A stretch of DNA of 9,042 bases. Source: a bacterium (GTDB lineage Bacteria; Patescibacteria; Microgenomatia; Levybacterales; GWA1-39-11). A program made the position numbers and the translations under genes. The notes beneath the pieces were generated by a model. The model had not been told where the DNA came from, made no database searches, and saw nothing but the letters and a program-made list of their open reading frames with translations. How positions within the stretch are numbered: position 1 is the first letter of the stretch; the number at the start of each line of letters is the position of its first letter. Positions 1 to 5,490 of the stretch are shown piece by piece. The DNA lies in the NCBI GenBank assembly GCA_021825285.1, contig JAKAHW010000034.1, positions 1-9,042 on the forward strand, read 5' to 3'.

Positions 1-3
1 GCG

Positions 4-189
4 TTACCGCTGGGAGTGGAAAGGATCATTTGGAGGTCCTCGAGGTTCCTTAGGAACATCTAAGGTCACATTTTCCCAGCGCTTGGAGAGCTCGTTGGCT
101 CCTGCAAATAGGTAGCTGAGCAATACCCAAAGTGGGTAAAGCCCCACAAGCAGTGCGTAAAAGGTTCCGAATACGAACTTGTCTTTCAT
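4..189 (-). CDS. Small single-pass membrane protein, unknown (61 aa)
   Basis: I do not recognise this protein. Residues about 5-29 form one hydrophobic segment rich in Leu, Tyr, Phe and Val. A polar tail follows, with several Pro and charged residues toward the C terminus. This looks like one membrane span with a soluble tail of roughly 30 residues. The ATG shares the bases ATGA with the TGA of the gene upstream (186-374), and AGGGAG lies six bases before the start, so initiation is well supported and probably translationally coupled. It is the last of four tandem tiny membrane-protein genes visible here, and the operon may continue past the window edge. Its G+C is higher than that of the ribosomal genes in this window. 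Membrane location is inferred from hydrophobicity only; a phage or plasmid accessory protein is possible but unproven. Confidence 0.6.
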   Translation of the reverse strand: MKDKFVFGTFYALLVGLYPLWVLLSYLFAGANELSKRWENVTLDVPKEPRGPPNDPFHSQR

Positions 190-374
190 GTCGCGCTCCC
201 TGCGAACATTCCGGTCGCGAAGACCAGAAAGAGCACTCCCACAACGAAGCCCAAGCCTACCACTGGGGTTAATGCTTTAGCTGCGCTGTCTGAGCGTGCG
301 GGAACGAAATGAAGTGTGGTGGAACCACCGGTAAAGGCAATTCCGGTTGCGAGGACGATCAGTCCGATGCTCAT
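186..374 (-). CDS. Small membrane protein with two hydrophobic segments, unknown (62 aa)
   Basis: This is an unrecognised protein made almost entirely of two hydrophobic segments, about residues 2-16 and 37-60. They are joined by a short polar linker containing the only charged residues (Arg, Asp, Lys). It could be a helical hairpin in the membrane. Gly, Ala and Val are frequent. The start is an ATG whose ATGA overlaps the TGA of the upstream gene. AGGAG lies five bases before the ATG, a strong Shine-Dalgarno sequence. The downstream gene is joined by another ATGA overlap. Holin-like or pilin-like roles are conceivable from size and topology, but no motif supports a specific one. Confidence 0.6.
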   Translation of the reverse strand: MSIGLIVLATGIAFTGGSTTLHFVPARSDSAAKALTPVVGLGFVVGVLFLVFATGMFAGSAT

Positions 375-637
375 GGCCTCTCCTGTGCTAGGTGTCGGAG
401 CAGTTTCGTGTTGGAGACGACTATCCAGGCGCAGATCGCGGCCAGGATAAGTTTGGTCACCTTGAACTGCTTAACGACAGAGTCGGTGAGGGTGTTGGAA
501 CCACGGAGATTTCGGGCATGAATTTGTCCAAGCTGCCACACGTTTACTAATGAGTAAACAGTAATGACACCAGAGACAAACCTCAGGCCGTCGATGATTC
601 CGTCGTGTCCTGTATTTGAGGCTTTCGTTTTTTTCAC
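371..637 (-). CDS. Small membrane protein, unknown (88 aa)
   Basis: This is an unrecognised protein. A Lys-rich start is followed by a hydrophobic stretch at about residues 18-36, a polar middle, and a second hydrophobic stretch at about 62-77 ending in a basic tail. That predicts two membrane segments. The start is GTG, chosen because an in-frame TAG (the stop of the preceding tiny gene) lies just one codon upstream, so the frame cannot extend. The Shine-Dalgarno sequence is weak (AAGAAG or AGG in the preceding bases). The gene ends in an ATGA overlap with the next gene. It shares the raised G+C of this block and belongs to the same run of four genes. Confidence 0.55.
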   Translation of the reverse strand: MKKTKASNTGHDGIIDGLRFVSGVITVYSLVNVWQLGQIHARNLRGSNTLTDSVVKQFKVTKLILAAICAWIVVSNTKLLRHLAQERP

Positions 638-640
638 AAC

Positions 641-772
641 CTACTTCTTTCTCGGCTTGCGTCGGGGTTTGAACACTTCCCACCAAATGAGGAGGGGAAG
701 AGTTATTGCCCCTAAGATTGCGACTACGATGTCCAATTCGAATACCTCGAAAATAAATCCATGTTTGCTCAC
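641..772 (-). CDS. Tiny single-pass membrane protein, unknown (43 aa or shorter)
   Basis: This short frame was found by reading upstream of the 88-residue gene. From GTG it begins MSKHGFIFEVFELDIVVAIL and continues through a hydrophobic stretch to a very basic tail (FKPRRKPRKK) before TAG. One membrane span at about residues 14-31 with a positive C terminus is predicted; by the positive-inside rule that tail would face the cytoplasm. The start is uncertain. GTG at 772 or 775 has poor upstream spacing. A TTG 12 codons further in is preceded at seven bases by GAGGT, a good Shine-Dalgarno sequence, and would give 31 residues starting at the hydrophobic segment. The stop lies three bases before the next gene's GTG. 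Its reality rests on topology and tight packing. Confidence 0.4.
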   Translation of the reverse strand: MSKHGFIFEVFELDIVVAILGAITLPLLIWWEVFKPRRKPRKK

Positions 773-797
773 CACTTTCTCGTTTCGTGCGTTTGAT

Positions 798-845
798 ACG
801 AGTTGTGCTGAGTCTGATATCTCGGGTTTTCAATGTGCAACTCGT
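798..845. repeat. Inverted repeat ACGAGTTG / CAACTCGT with 32-base spacer
   Basis: A perfect 8-base inverted repeat (798-805 and 838-845) lies upstream of the tiny-gene run. On the plus strand the second arm runs into TTTTT, so it resembles a loose terminator, but no plus-strand gene ends here. On the minus strand it would sit in the leader or promoter region of the membrane-protein operon and could be a regulatory site. The long spacer makes chance quite possible. Confidence 0.25.
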
Positions 846-919
846 TTTTAGCGAGAAGCTCAAAGAACAGCCACGAGTCTAGCGTTTCGAATGCATGTGT
901 CGAAGGGTAAAACCCGTAG

Positions 920-948
920 TTGCTTTGAATTGCTTAAAATTATATAAA
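920..948 (+). promoter_or_regulatory. Candidate distal promoter for galT
   Basis: TTGCTT (920-925) and TATAAA (943-948) are separated by 17 bases in the AT-rich gap before galT. The -10 overlaps a small AT palindrome, AAAATT/AATTTT (936-952). Use of this promoter would leave a leader of about 90 bases. It competes with the closer candidate at 1005-1032. The call rests on consensus matching by eye. Confidence 0.3.
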
Positions 949-1004
949 TTTTGGGCAAGTAAAGCAAATTCTTATGGGACGCAAAAAACATGTGGGGCTT
1001 GATT

Positions 1005-1032
1005 TTGTTATTTTTTTTCTCCTTAATATAAA
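1005..1032 (+). promoter_or_regulatory. Candidate proximal promoter for galT
   Basis: TTGTTA (1005-1010), a 16-base spacer and TATAAA (1027-1032) end 11 bases before the galT ATG. The transcript would have only a few leader bases, although AGGTAG just before the ATG could serve as a weak Shine-Dalgarno sequence if transcription starts further upstream. This short spacing matches other candidate promoters in the window. Confidence 0.35.
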
Positions 1033-1043
1033 TAGGTAGCATT

Positions 1044-1925
1044 ATGGCTGATTTTAAATTCATAAATATTCCAAGTCTTGAAAACTGGGTAATTTTGGCG
1101 CCCCGCCGCGCGAAGCGGCCGGACATTCACGGAAGAAAGAAAAAGAATTTTTGCCCCTTTTGTGTGGGCCATGAAAAGAAAGATCCTGATGTTTACAGGA
1201 TTGGAGGAGAAGAAGGGGATAAGAATTGGGCAGTTAGGGTAGTAAAGAACAAATTTCCTTTTGCCCCAATTCACGAAGTAATAATTCATACACCGCAGCA
1301 TATTCAGGATATTTCAGACCTTCCGGTTGAGCATATCAGGCTTGTCATTGAGTCATTTGTGAACAGATTTAATACTCATTTGAAAGACGGGACTGTTTGC
1401 ATTTTTAGTAACTCAGGACACGATGCCGGAGAGTCCATAAACCATTCCCATTCACAATTGGCAGTAGTTCCAAAGGAGGTTCCTGTAGTTGTTCCCCGTC
1501 TTGAGGAGATACTGGACTACACGGGTGAGCATTTTAAAATAAAGGACCTCAAGCTTATTTGTCCGCCATATTCTCAATGGCCGGACGAAGTTTGGATAGT
1601 TCCTGAGGAGCGCGGAAAAATTTTTGGGGAAATTACATATGAAGAAATTGTGAGTCTTGCGTATGCATTAAAGCGTTTAATCAGGATATTTCAAGTCAGA
1701 CACGGTGATGATTTTCCTTACAATTTTTACATTTATCCATACCGCGACTGGTATTTGCGGATAATGCCACGTGCAAAAATTGCCGGAGGTTTTGAAATGG
1801 CAACAGGGATTTTTGTCAACACACAGGACCCTCACGATACAATGCAGTTCATACAAGCGCATTTCTATGAGGAGGACGAGGAGAAGATAAAGATGAGAAG
1901 CGCCGACTACAGGAAAGGGGTTTAA
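1044..1925 (+). CDS. galT: Galactose-1-phosphate uridylyltransferase (GalT family, 293 aa)
   Basis: Family members transfer UMP between UDP-glucose and galactose-1-phosphate through a covalent uridylyl-histidine, in the cytoplasm (Leloir pathway). Recognisable motifs, in order: WVILAPRRAKRP near residues 15-26, CPFC at 37-40, VRVVKNKFP at 64-72, TPQH at 83-86, and SINHSHSQL at 131-139. Cys37, Cys40, His86 and His134 line up with the zinc ligands of the E. coli enzyme, and His136 of the H-x-H-x-Q motif is the expected nucleophile. At 293 residues it is shorter than the common 330-350. ATG at 1044 is chosen because it starts right before the conserved N-terminal motif. The stop overlaps the convergent 210-residue gene by four bases. 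A related nucleotidyltransferase such as an ADP-glucose phosphorylase-like enzyme cannot be excluded from sequence alone. Confidence 0.88.
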   Translation: MADFKFINIPSLENWVILAPRRAKRPDIHGRKKKNFCPFCVGHEKKDPDVYRIGGEEGDKNWAVRVVKNKFPFAPIHEVIIHTPQHIQDISDLPVEHIRLVIESFVNRFNTHLKDGTVCIFSNSGHDAGESINHSHSQLAVVPKEVPVVVPRLEEILDYTGEHFKIKDLKLICPPYSQWPDEVWIVPEERGKIFGEITYEEIVSLAYALKRLIRIFQVRHGDDFPYNFYIYPYRDWYLRIMPRAKIAGGFEMATGIFVNTQDPHDTMQFIQAHFYEEDEEKIKMRSADYRKGV

Positions 1926-2554
1926 GCGGAGGCTTGAGCCGGTGTCGGAGTGAAAATCGTTCTAACACGAGGAGTATAAGCTGTTTTTTTGGGACTTTTA
2001 GCGTCAAATTTTTCAGGCCGTTCCACCTCTGTTCTAAAATTTCCTTTTGGTGAGAAGGGAAGTCCTCTTGAAAGTATTCTTCCAATCAAGTCATCTGTCC
2101 CATTTACATTTGTCATCCAGCCCAAATCATCCTTATTATTGCCCAGATTTTTTGATTTGGTCCAAGAGTCCTCATTGCTTGGTTCCCCAACTTTAAAAGA
2201 TGTGACTATTACTGTCTCGTCTTTTCTTGTGAATGCCGGTTGTCCTGACATTACTGCTTCCACAAGTCTTGCAGCTTCCATTTCTTCCGGAATCCTTGCT
2301 CTCAGACGTTCTACAACCGAATCAATATATTTTTTATCGTCTCCCAAAAACCGCGGTAATAGTTTTCCTAATTGGTTGGTTAAACCTCTACCTTGAAAAT
2401 GAGCTGTTAATTCGTCAAAAAGACTGGGGTCAATAGTTCTCATTTGCGTTCTTGCAATCTCTTGAAAGCTTGCTCTCAGAGGTTCCTCATTTTTTGCCGT
2501 TTCGTTTGCTTGCAAGAAGCTATCTATTTCGCCAATTAATTCATCTTCCGCCAC
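1922..2554 (-). CDS. Hypothetical soluble protein (210 aa)
   Basis: I do not recognise this protein. The first ~105 residues are rich in Glu, Leu, Arg and Ala and look largely helical. The second half is polar, with Asn/Asp/Gly-rich stretches and a Pro/Thr-rich tail (FTPTPAQASA) that is probably disordered. No signal peptide or membrane segment is seen. The start is GTG at 2554; TATAAT on the minus strand ends six bases upstream and there is no Shine-Dalgarno sequence, so a leaderless transcript is likely. Its last bases overlap the galT stop. The next gene upstream is the DUF5667 gene on the same strand, 50 bases away. The body of the gene is AT-rich like its neighbours, so recent transfer is not suggested. 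Confidence 0.7.
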   Translation of the reverse strand: MAEDELIGEIDSFLQANETAKNEEPLRASFQEIARTQMRTIDPSLFDELTAHFQGRGLTNQLGKLLPRFLGDDKKYIDSVVERLRARIPEEMEAARLVEAVMSGQPAFTRKDETVIVTSFKVGEPSNEDSWTKSKNLGNNKDDLGWMTNVNGTDDLIGRILSRGLPFSPKGNFRTEVERPEKFDAKSPKKTAYTPRVRTIFTPTPAQASA

Positions 2555-2560
2555 GAGAAA

Positions 2561-2589
2561 ATTATAACAAAATTAGATAGCGTTGGGAA
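2561..2589 (-). promoter_or_regulatory. Candidate promoter of the 210-aa gene
   Basis: On the minus strand, TTCCCA (2584-2589) is followed after 17 bases by a consensus TATAAT (2561-2566), which ends six bases before the GTG at 2554. Transcription would start at or next to the start codon. The -35 matches consensus at four of six positions. Confidence 0.5.
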
Positions 2590-2604
2590 GTTAAATTACT
2601 AAGA

Positions 2605-3594
2605 TTAATCCTCAATCTTAAAACTTCCAGTTTTGACATTTGTTGAAGGAGTGGTGGAAGTTGTTGAGTTTTGTGCTTTTATTTCATCAGCTTTTTGTTG
2701 TGCTTCAAGGGCTTTTTGGGCTGATTCTTTGGCTTTTTCTGCCGCCTCAAGAGCTTGTTCATTAAAATTGAATTGCTGTTTTAACAATGCTTCTTGTTTA
2801 ATTTTTTCATTTTTTAATAAAAACTCCTGTTTTCTTTTTAATTCCTCATTTTTTGCCTCAATTGCTTTTTGGAGTGCTTCTTCGCGATTTTTGAGTGCTT
2901 TCTGTGAATTTTGGCTTGCTTGGACTTTCAGTTCATTAATCATTAGTTCTATATTTTTCGCAGATTCGGAAGCTCCCTCAAATTCATTTTTCAGGTCAAA
3001 GTTAAGCGAATCCTCGATTTCGTTCTCTAAATCTGCCTCTGGAAGAGCGTCCTCAATTTCAGTTTTGGCATCCATTAAAGAATCTTGTGTTGCTTCAACT
3101 TTGTGTCTTAACTCACCTTGAGCCTGTCCTTGAATTTCCGCCAAAACTTCCCTTTTGTCTTTTACGGAATCATTAATTTCTTTTGCCAGTTTTGCTACAT
3201 CTTTTCCGCTTGCTTTGGCATCCGTAAGGCTTTTTGCTGTTTGGGTAATTTCTTTGTCAAGGCCGTTAATTGCAGTATCGATGCCATTTTTATTGTTTCG
3301 GGCAAACATTACCCGAAGCTCCGCAAGTCTTTCTCCTGCAATTTCCGAATGAAGTTTGGCTTTATCTTGGGGAGTAAAAGCGAGCAGCAATCTTACGCTT
3401 TGTTTTATTTGGTCAAGAAAATAAAAAGGACTGTCGGGAAGGATAAGCCCGGGACCGGAAGTCACAGGAGGAAAGTCAATTTGGGAAGCCGAAGTTGAGG
3501 TGCCCAAAACCCGGCCGCGATGATGGGCAGCAGCAGGTTGTGCCAACAAGACAAATACTATGAAAACTAAGACAAAAGGCAAAAACCTTTTCAC
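2605..3594 (-). CDS. Exported DUF5667 domain protein with long coiled coil (329 aa)
   Basis: The N terminus has a basic start, a hydrophobic core (residues 5-19) and AQPAAAHH, a typical Sec signal peptide with likely cleavage after about Ala23. Residues about 50-100 carry the DUF5667 pattern LPDSPFYFLDQIKQSVRLLL, then TPQDKAKLHSEIAGERLAEL. From about 205 to 310 it is a Glu/Lys/Ala-rich coiled coil with many Gln and no Pro, ending in a short Ser/Thr/Pro tail. The protein is expected outside the cytoplasmic membrane. The family has no settled biochemical function; from general knowledge, members often occur in Actinobacteria and Patescibacteria near sigma factor genes. Here an ECF sigma gene lies about 5 kb away. 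GTG at 3594 is chosen from the signal peptide and the promoter just upstream; there is no Shine-Dalgarno sequence. Confidence 0.8.
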   Translation of the reverse strand: MKRFLPFVLVFIVFVLLAQPAAAHHRGRVLGTSTSASQIDFPPVTSGPGLILPDSPFYFLDQIKQSVRLLLAFTPQDKAKLHSEIAGERLAELRVMFARNNKNGIDTAINGLDKEITQTAKSLTDAKASGKDVAKLAKEINDSVKDKREVLAEIQGQAQGELRHKVEATQDSLMDAKTEIEDALPEADLENEIEDSLNFDLKNEFEGASESAKNIELMINELKVQASQNSQKALKNREEALQKAIEAKNEELKRKQEFLLKNEKIKQEALLKQQFNFNEQALEAAEKAKESAQKALEAQQKADEIKAQNSTTSTTPSTNVKTGSFKIED

Positions 3595-3600
3595 AGTTTT

Positions 3601-3630
3601 ATCGTATAACTATTTAAAATAGTTTGTCAA
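3601..3630 (-). promoter_or_regulatory. Promoter of the DUF5667 gene with palindromic spacer
   Basis: On the minus strand, consensus TTGACA (3625-3630) and TACGAT (3601-3606) are 18 bases apart, and the -10 ends six bases before the GTG. The spacer is almost entirely a perfect inverted repeat, AACTATTT-A-AAATAGTT (3608-3624). The -35 lies just beyond the stop codon of the upstream 164-residue gene, whose stop (3614-3616) falls inside the palindrome. Confidence 0.6.
3608..3624. repeat. 17-base palindrome between -35 and -10 (possible operator)
   Basis: The arms AACTATTT and AAATAGTT pair perfectly around one base and fill the promoter spacer of the DUF5667 gene. This is a classic position for a repressor or MerR-type activator site. 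It is AT-rich, and its last bases coincide with the end of the upstream gene, so chance remains possible. No regulator can be named. Confidence 0.4.
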
Positions 3631-4108
3631 GACGGGAGTCTAAAAATCCTTGATTGTGATTATTTTCGTTTGCGAGTTGTCCTAAATATATTTCGCGTTC
3701 ACTTTTTGCAATAAATCCCACCATAAGCTGAGCTGTTTCAAGTTTGGTGAAGCGCCACAAACCTTCATCTGTCTGCTTAACCAATTGTCCCACTCCAAGT
3801 GAGCTTCTGATTTTTTTCGCACATCTTGAATCCCTTATTCCGACCAGATTTCCTAATTCCTGAAGGGAAACGTCTGCTGTCTCCCCCATATTCTCCCAAA
3901 ATTCTCTAATTGGAGTGCCATATGAAGGATTTTGAAACATTTTTTGAAAATCCTGTTCTGCTTTTGTCCACACCGAAACAATTTCTTCCCGCATTTGTTG
4001 GTAGCCATTTGAAGGCATTGGAGTAGAGGGAAAAGGAATTGGGCATGTCAAAAAAAATGGTTTTTCCGAAGAAGGTGCAAAGTTTTGAATGCGACTTTCT
4101 ATAGACAT
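3614..4108 (-). CDS. Hypothetical protein with possible helix-turn-helix (164 aa)
   Basis: I do not recognise this protein. It has a Pro-rich, probably disordered N terminus (about residues 1-35), then a helical stretch rich in Glu, Gln and Lys. Residues about 80-120 read SLQELGNLVGIRDSRCAKKI, then SSLGVGQLVKQTDEGLWRFT, which resembles a winged helix-turn-helix layout; this is a weak resemblance, not an identification. No membrane segment or signal peptide is seen. The ATG lies four bases after the rplA stop, without a Shine-Dalgarno sequence, so it is probably cotranscribed with the ribosomal genes. It occupies the place where many bacteria have rplJ and rplL. An internal ATG at codon 31 is an alternative start. 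Confidence 0.65.
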   Translation of the reverse strand: MSIESRIQNFAPSSEKPFFLTCPIPFPSTPMPSNGYQQMREEIVSVWTKAEQDFQKMFQNPSYGTPIREFWENMGETADVSLQELGNLVGIRDSRCAKKIRSSLGVGQLVKQTDEGLWRFTKLETAQLMVGFIAKSEREIYLGQLANENNHNQGFLDSRLDKLF

Positions 4109-4112
4109 GAAA

Positions 4113-4952
4113 CTATTTGGAAGCTTTGGAAATATTAATTCTTACCGAGGGGCTCATTGTAGATTTGAGAACGATTTGGTCAATTTTGCTTGGTCCAATT
4201 GATGAAATAACTGATTTTATATTATCTTCAAGTTGGTTGTCTTCAAATGAGACCTTTCCGACAACTAAATGGATGAGGGGCGCTGCTGACTCCGTTTTGT
4301 AAGAAATTTGACCTTTTGAAAGTTTTTCTGCTAATGCTTCAGGTTTGTCGGTTACAGTTCCCGCTTTTGGATTTGGCATAAGTCCGCGAGGCCCCAATAC
4401 GCGTGCTACCTTTGCTAAGCGAGGCATCATTTGAGGCGTCGCAACAAGAATATCAAAATCTATCTTTCCTTTTTCCACTTCTGCTATTAAGGCGTCATCT
4501 GCTATTCTAATTTTAGTCTCGCGTCCGGTTCCGTGAGGAAGGGCGATTTGTCCGGAAAGTCCTTTTTCTTTGACATTTATATGAAGTTCGACTGTTTCGT
4601 CAAATTTGCTTTTTTTGAATTTTTTAATCATCTCAACACCATTCTTAAGAGGGTAGAAAGTTTTTTTATCAATTTGGCTTTTATTTTCTTTGTGCCTTTT
4701 TGAAAATACTTTTTTCTTTGCAAATTTTGCTTTCTTAGTTTTTTTACCCTCCTCAGGTGCTTGCTCAACCGGGGTTTCGGCCATGATTTCTTCTTCGGAA
4801 GGACCGACGGAGTTAATTCTTTGTCCTCCGCCCATGTTTTTCATGTGAGCTTTTTTTTCAAGACTTTTTTGCTCACGCTTTTCCTTGAGCTTTTTTTGAT
4901 CTTCTTGCTCTTGGTTTTCGTCTCCTAATGTTTTTACTCTAATTTTACCCAC
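4113..4952 (-). CDS. rplA: Ribosomal protein uL1, N-terminally extended and internally shortened (279 aa)
   Basis: uL1 forms the mobile L1 stalk of the large subunit and in many bacteria represses its own L11-L1 operon mRNA. Key signatures are ALPHGTGRETK (137-147), DFDILVATP (165-173), LGPRGLMPNPKAGTV (186-200), GQISYKT (214-220) and KSTMSPS (263-269). The first ~85 residues are an extra Lys/Glu/Gln-rich tail not found in E. coli uL1. Between HGTGR and FDILVA there are about 18 fewer residues than in E. coli, and about six are missing before HGTG, so domain II is reduced. The usual STMGPG motif reads STMSPS. The start is GTG at 4952 with AAGGA ten bases upstream, and rplK ends 21 bases before it. 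Identity is certain; the extension could act in RNA or protein contacts. Confidence 0.95.
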   Translation of the reverse strand: MGKIRVKTLGDENQEQEDQKKLKEKREQKSLEKKAHMKNMGGGQRINSVGPSEEEIMAETPVEQAPEEGKKTKKAKFAKKKVFSKRHKENKSQIDKKTFYPLKNGVEMIKKFKKSKFDETVELHINVKEKGLSGQIALPHGTGRETKIRIADDALIAEVEKGKIDFDILVATPQMMPRLAKVARVLGPRGLMPNPKAGTVTDKPEALAEKLSKGQISYKTESAAPLIHLVVGKVSFEDNQLEDNIKSVISSIGPSKIDQIVLKSTMSPSVRINISKASK

Positions 4953-4973
4953 GGTATTTATTTCCTTTCTTTT

Positions 4974-5396
4974 TTACTCGGTTTGAATTCCCATTGAACG
5001 GGCCGCGCCTTTGACAATTTTTGCTGCCTGTTTTACGTCTTTAGTGTTCAAGTCGTCCATTTTTGTTTTTGCGATTTCTTCTGCCTGTGCATCAGTCAAT
5101 TTTCCTGCGACCTCACGTCCCGGTTTTTGTGAAGCTTTTTCAAGTTTCAAAGCCATTTTAATAAGTTCTGCAACCGGCGGTTTTTTGACAATGAAAGAGA
5201 AAGTTCTATCTTCGTAAACCGTGATAACAACAGGCAAGACCGTTCCTTTTTGCTCTCCGGTCTTATCATTGAAAGCTTTTACAAACTCCATGATTGGAAG
5301 GCCGTGTTGTCCCAAAGCAGGACCAACCGGCGGTGCAGGAGTTGCCTCTCCGCCTTTAATGTTTAATTTTATAAGTGTTTTTATTTTTTTAGCCAT
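4974..5396 (-). CDS. rplK: Ribosomal protein uL11 (140 aa)
   Basis: uL11 binds the GTPase-associated region of 23S rRNA at the base of the L7/L12 stalk. The N-terminal domain contains [20 protein letters not shown] (11-30) and IMEFVKAFN (35-43). The C-terminal domain carries [11 protein letters not shown] (91-101) and a conserved end with [13 protein letters not shown] (126-138). Length matches the usual ~141. ATG at 5396 has AAGG only one base upstream, an unusually tight spacing. The 95-base leader contains a repeat of this start region, a nine-codon ORF and a hairpin with a T-run. rplA follows 21 bases downstream. Residues HGLP replace the common QGVN before IMEF, a mild divergence. Confidence 0.97.
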   Translation of the reverse strand: MAKKIKTLIKLNIKGGEATPAPPVGPALGQHGLPIMEFVKAFNDKTGEQKGTVLPVVITVYEDRTFSFIVKKPPVAELIKMALKLEKASQKPGREVAGKLTDAQAEEIAKTKMDDLNTKDVKQAAKIVKGAARSMGIQTE

Positions 5397-5406
5397 ACCT
5401 TAATTT
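5382..5406 (-). repeat. Direct repeat, rplK copy (21/25 identical to 5466-5490)
   Basis: The start region of rplK, from AAATTAAG through codon 5 (ATA), recurs at 5466-5490 with four mismatches. Both copies contain an ATG in the same context. The copies are 84 bases apart and bracket the hairpin with the T-run. Confidence 0.6.
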
Positions 5407-5428
5407 AATTTATAATATTTTTTGGCTG

Positions 5429-5468
5429 AAAAAATATGTTGAGGCTCCATTTATGGAGTTGAACATAT
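5429..5468 (-). terminator. Hairpin plus T6 in the rplK leader (attenuator-like)
   Basis: On the minus strand, ATATGTT (5462-5468) pairs with AACATAT (5434-5440). Inside, CTCCAT (5453-5458) pairs with ATGGAG (5445-5450). An asymmetric internal loop (three against four bases) separates the two stems, and a run of six T (5429-5434) follows. It could terminate the nusG-orf112 transcript, or act as a conditional terminator for rplK-rplA. It is also placed where a uL1 autoregulatory leader would be expected, but I cannot show the uL1-binding fold. Confidence 0.5.
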
Positions 5469-5480
5469 CTTCTTTGCCAT
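5451..5480 (-). CDS. Nine-codon leader ORF, MAKKICSTP, upstream of rplK
   Basis: ATG GCA AAG AAG ATA opens a frame whose first five residues (MAKKI) match the first five of uL11. After TGT TCA ACT CCA it stops at TAA, which lies in the loop of the downstream hairpin. Its start context (AAATTAAGTT before ATG) nearly repeats that of rplK (AAATTAAGGT). Three of the four differences across the 25-base repeat are synonymous changes at third codon positions. A ribosome on this ORF would cover the 5' arms of the hairpin. Whether it is translated is unknown; a tandem duplication without function is the alternative. Confidence 0.4.
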   Translation of the reverse strand: MAKKICSTP

Positions 5481-5490
5481 AACTTAATTT
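5466..5490 (-). repeat. Direct repeat, leader copy of the rplK start region
   Basis: This is the upstream partner of the repeat at 5382-5406. It begins just after the orf112 stop codon and ends exactly where the hairpin stem begins (the ATA codon is shared by repeat and stem). Confidence 0.6.

Larger units (their letters stand above)
1..910. other. Compositionally distinct block of tiny membrane-protein genes
   Basis: The first ~900 bases are about half G+C (63 of the first 120 bases), while the intergenic stretch from about 920 and most later genes are clearly AT-rich. The block also differs in gene style: tiny overlapping frames with strong Shine-Dalgarno sequences, against larger genes that mostly lack them. 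It may be an acquired element, the edge of an integrated phage or plasmid, or an assembly join. No integrase, transposase, tRNA or attachment site is visible in the window to decide. The boundary is approximate. Confidence 0.4.

Noticed and set aside
471..863. 130-codon minus-strand frame starting at TTG
   Set aside because: It overlaps the 43- and 88-residue membrane frames in another frame, is very rich in Arg and Ser with no family resemblance, and looks like a shadow.
868..915. Possible tRNA (TTTCGAAT resembling a T-loop)
   Set aside because: No flanking T-stem, anticodon arm or acceptor stem can be built on either strand.
1005..1020. Run of eight T as a terminator before galT
   Set aside because: No stable stem lies directly upstream on the plus strand, and no plus-strand gene ends here.
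860..1126. 88-codon minus-strand frame across the galT start
   Set aside because: Its N-terminal part is antisense to galT and the rest is translated AT-rich intergenic sequence full of Lys, Ile and Asn.
2633..3121. 162-codon plus-strand frame opposite the DUF5667 gene
   Set aside because: Its Ser/Phe/Cys-rich composition is the expected mirror of a Glu/Lys/Ala-rich coiled coil.
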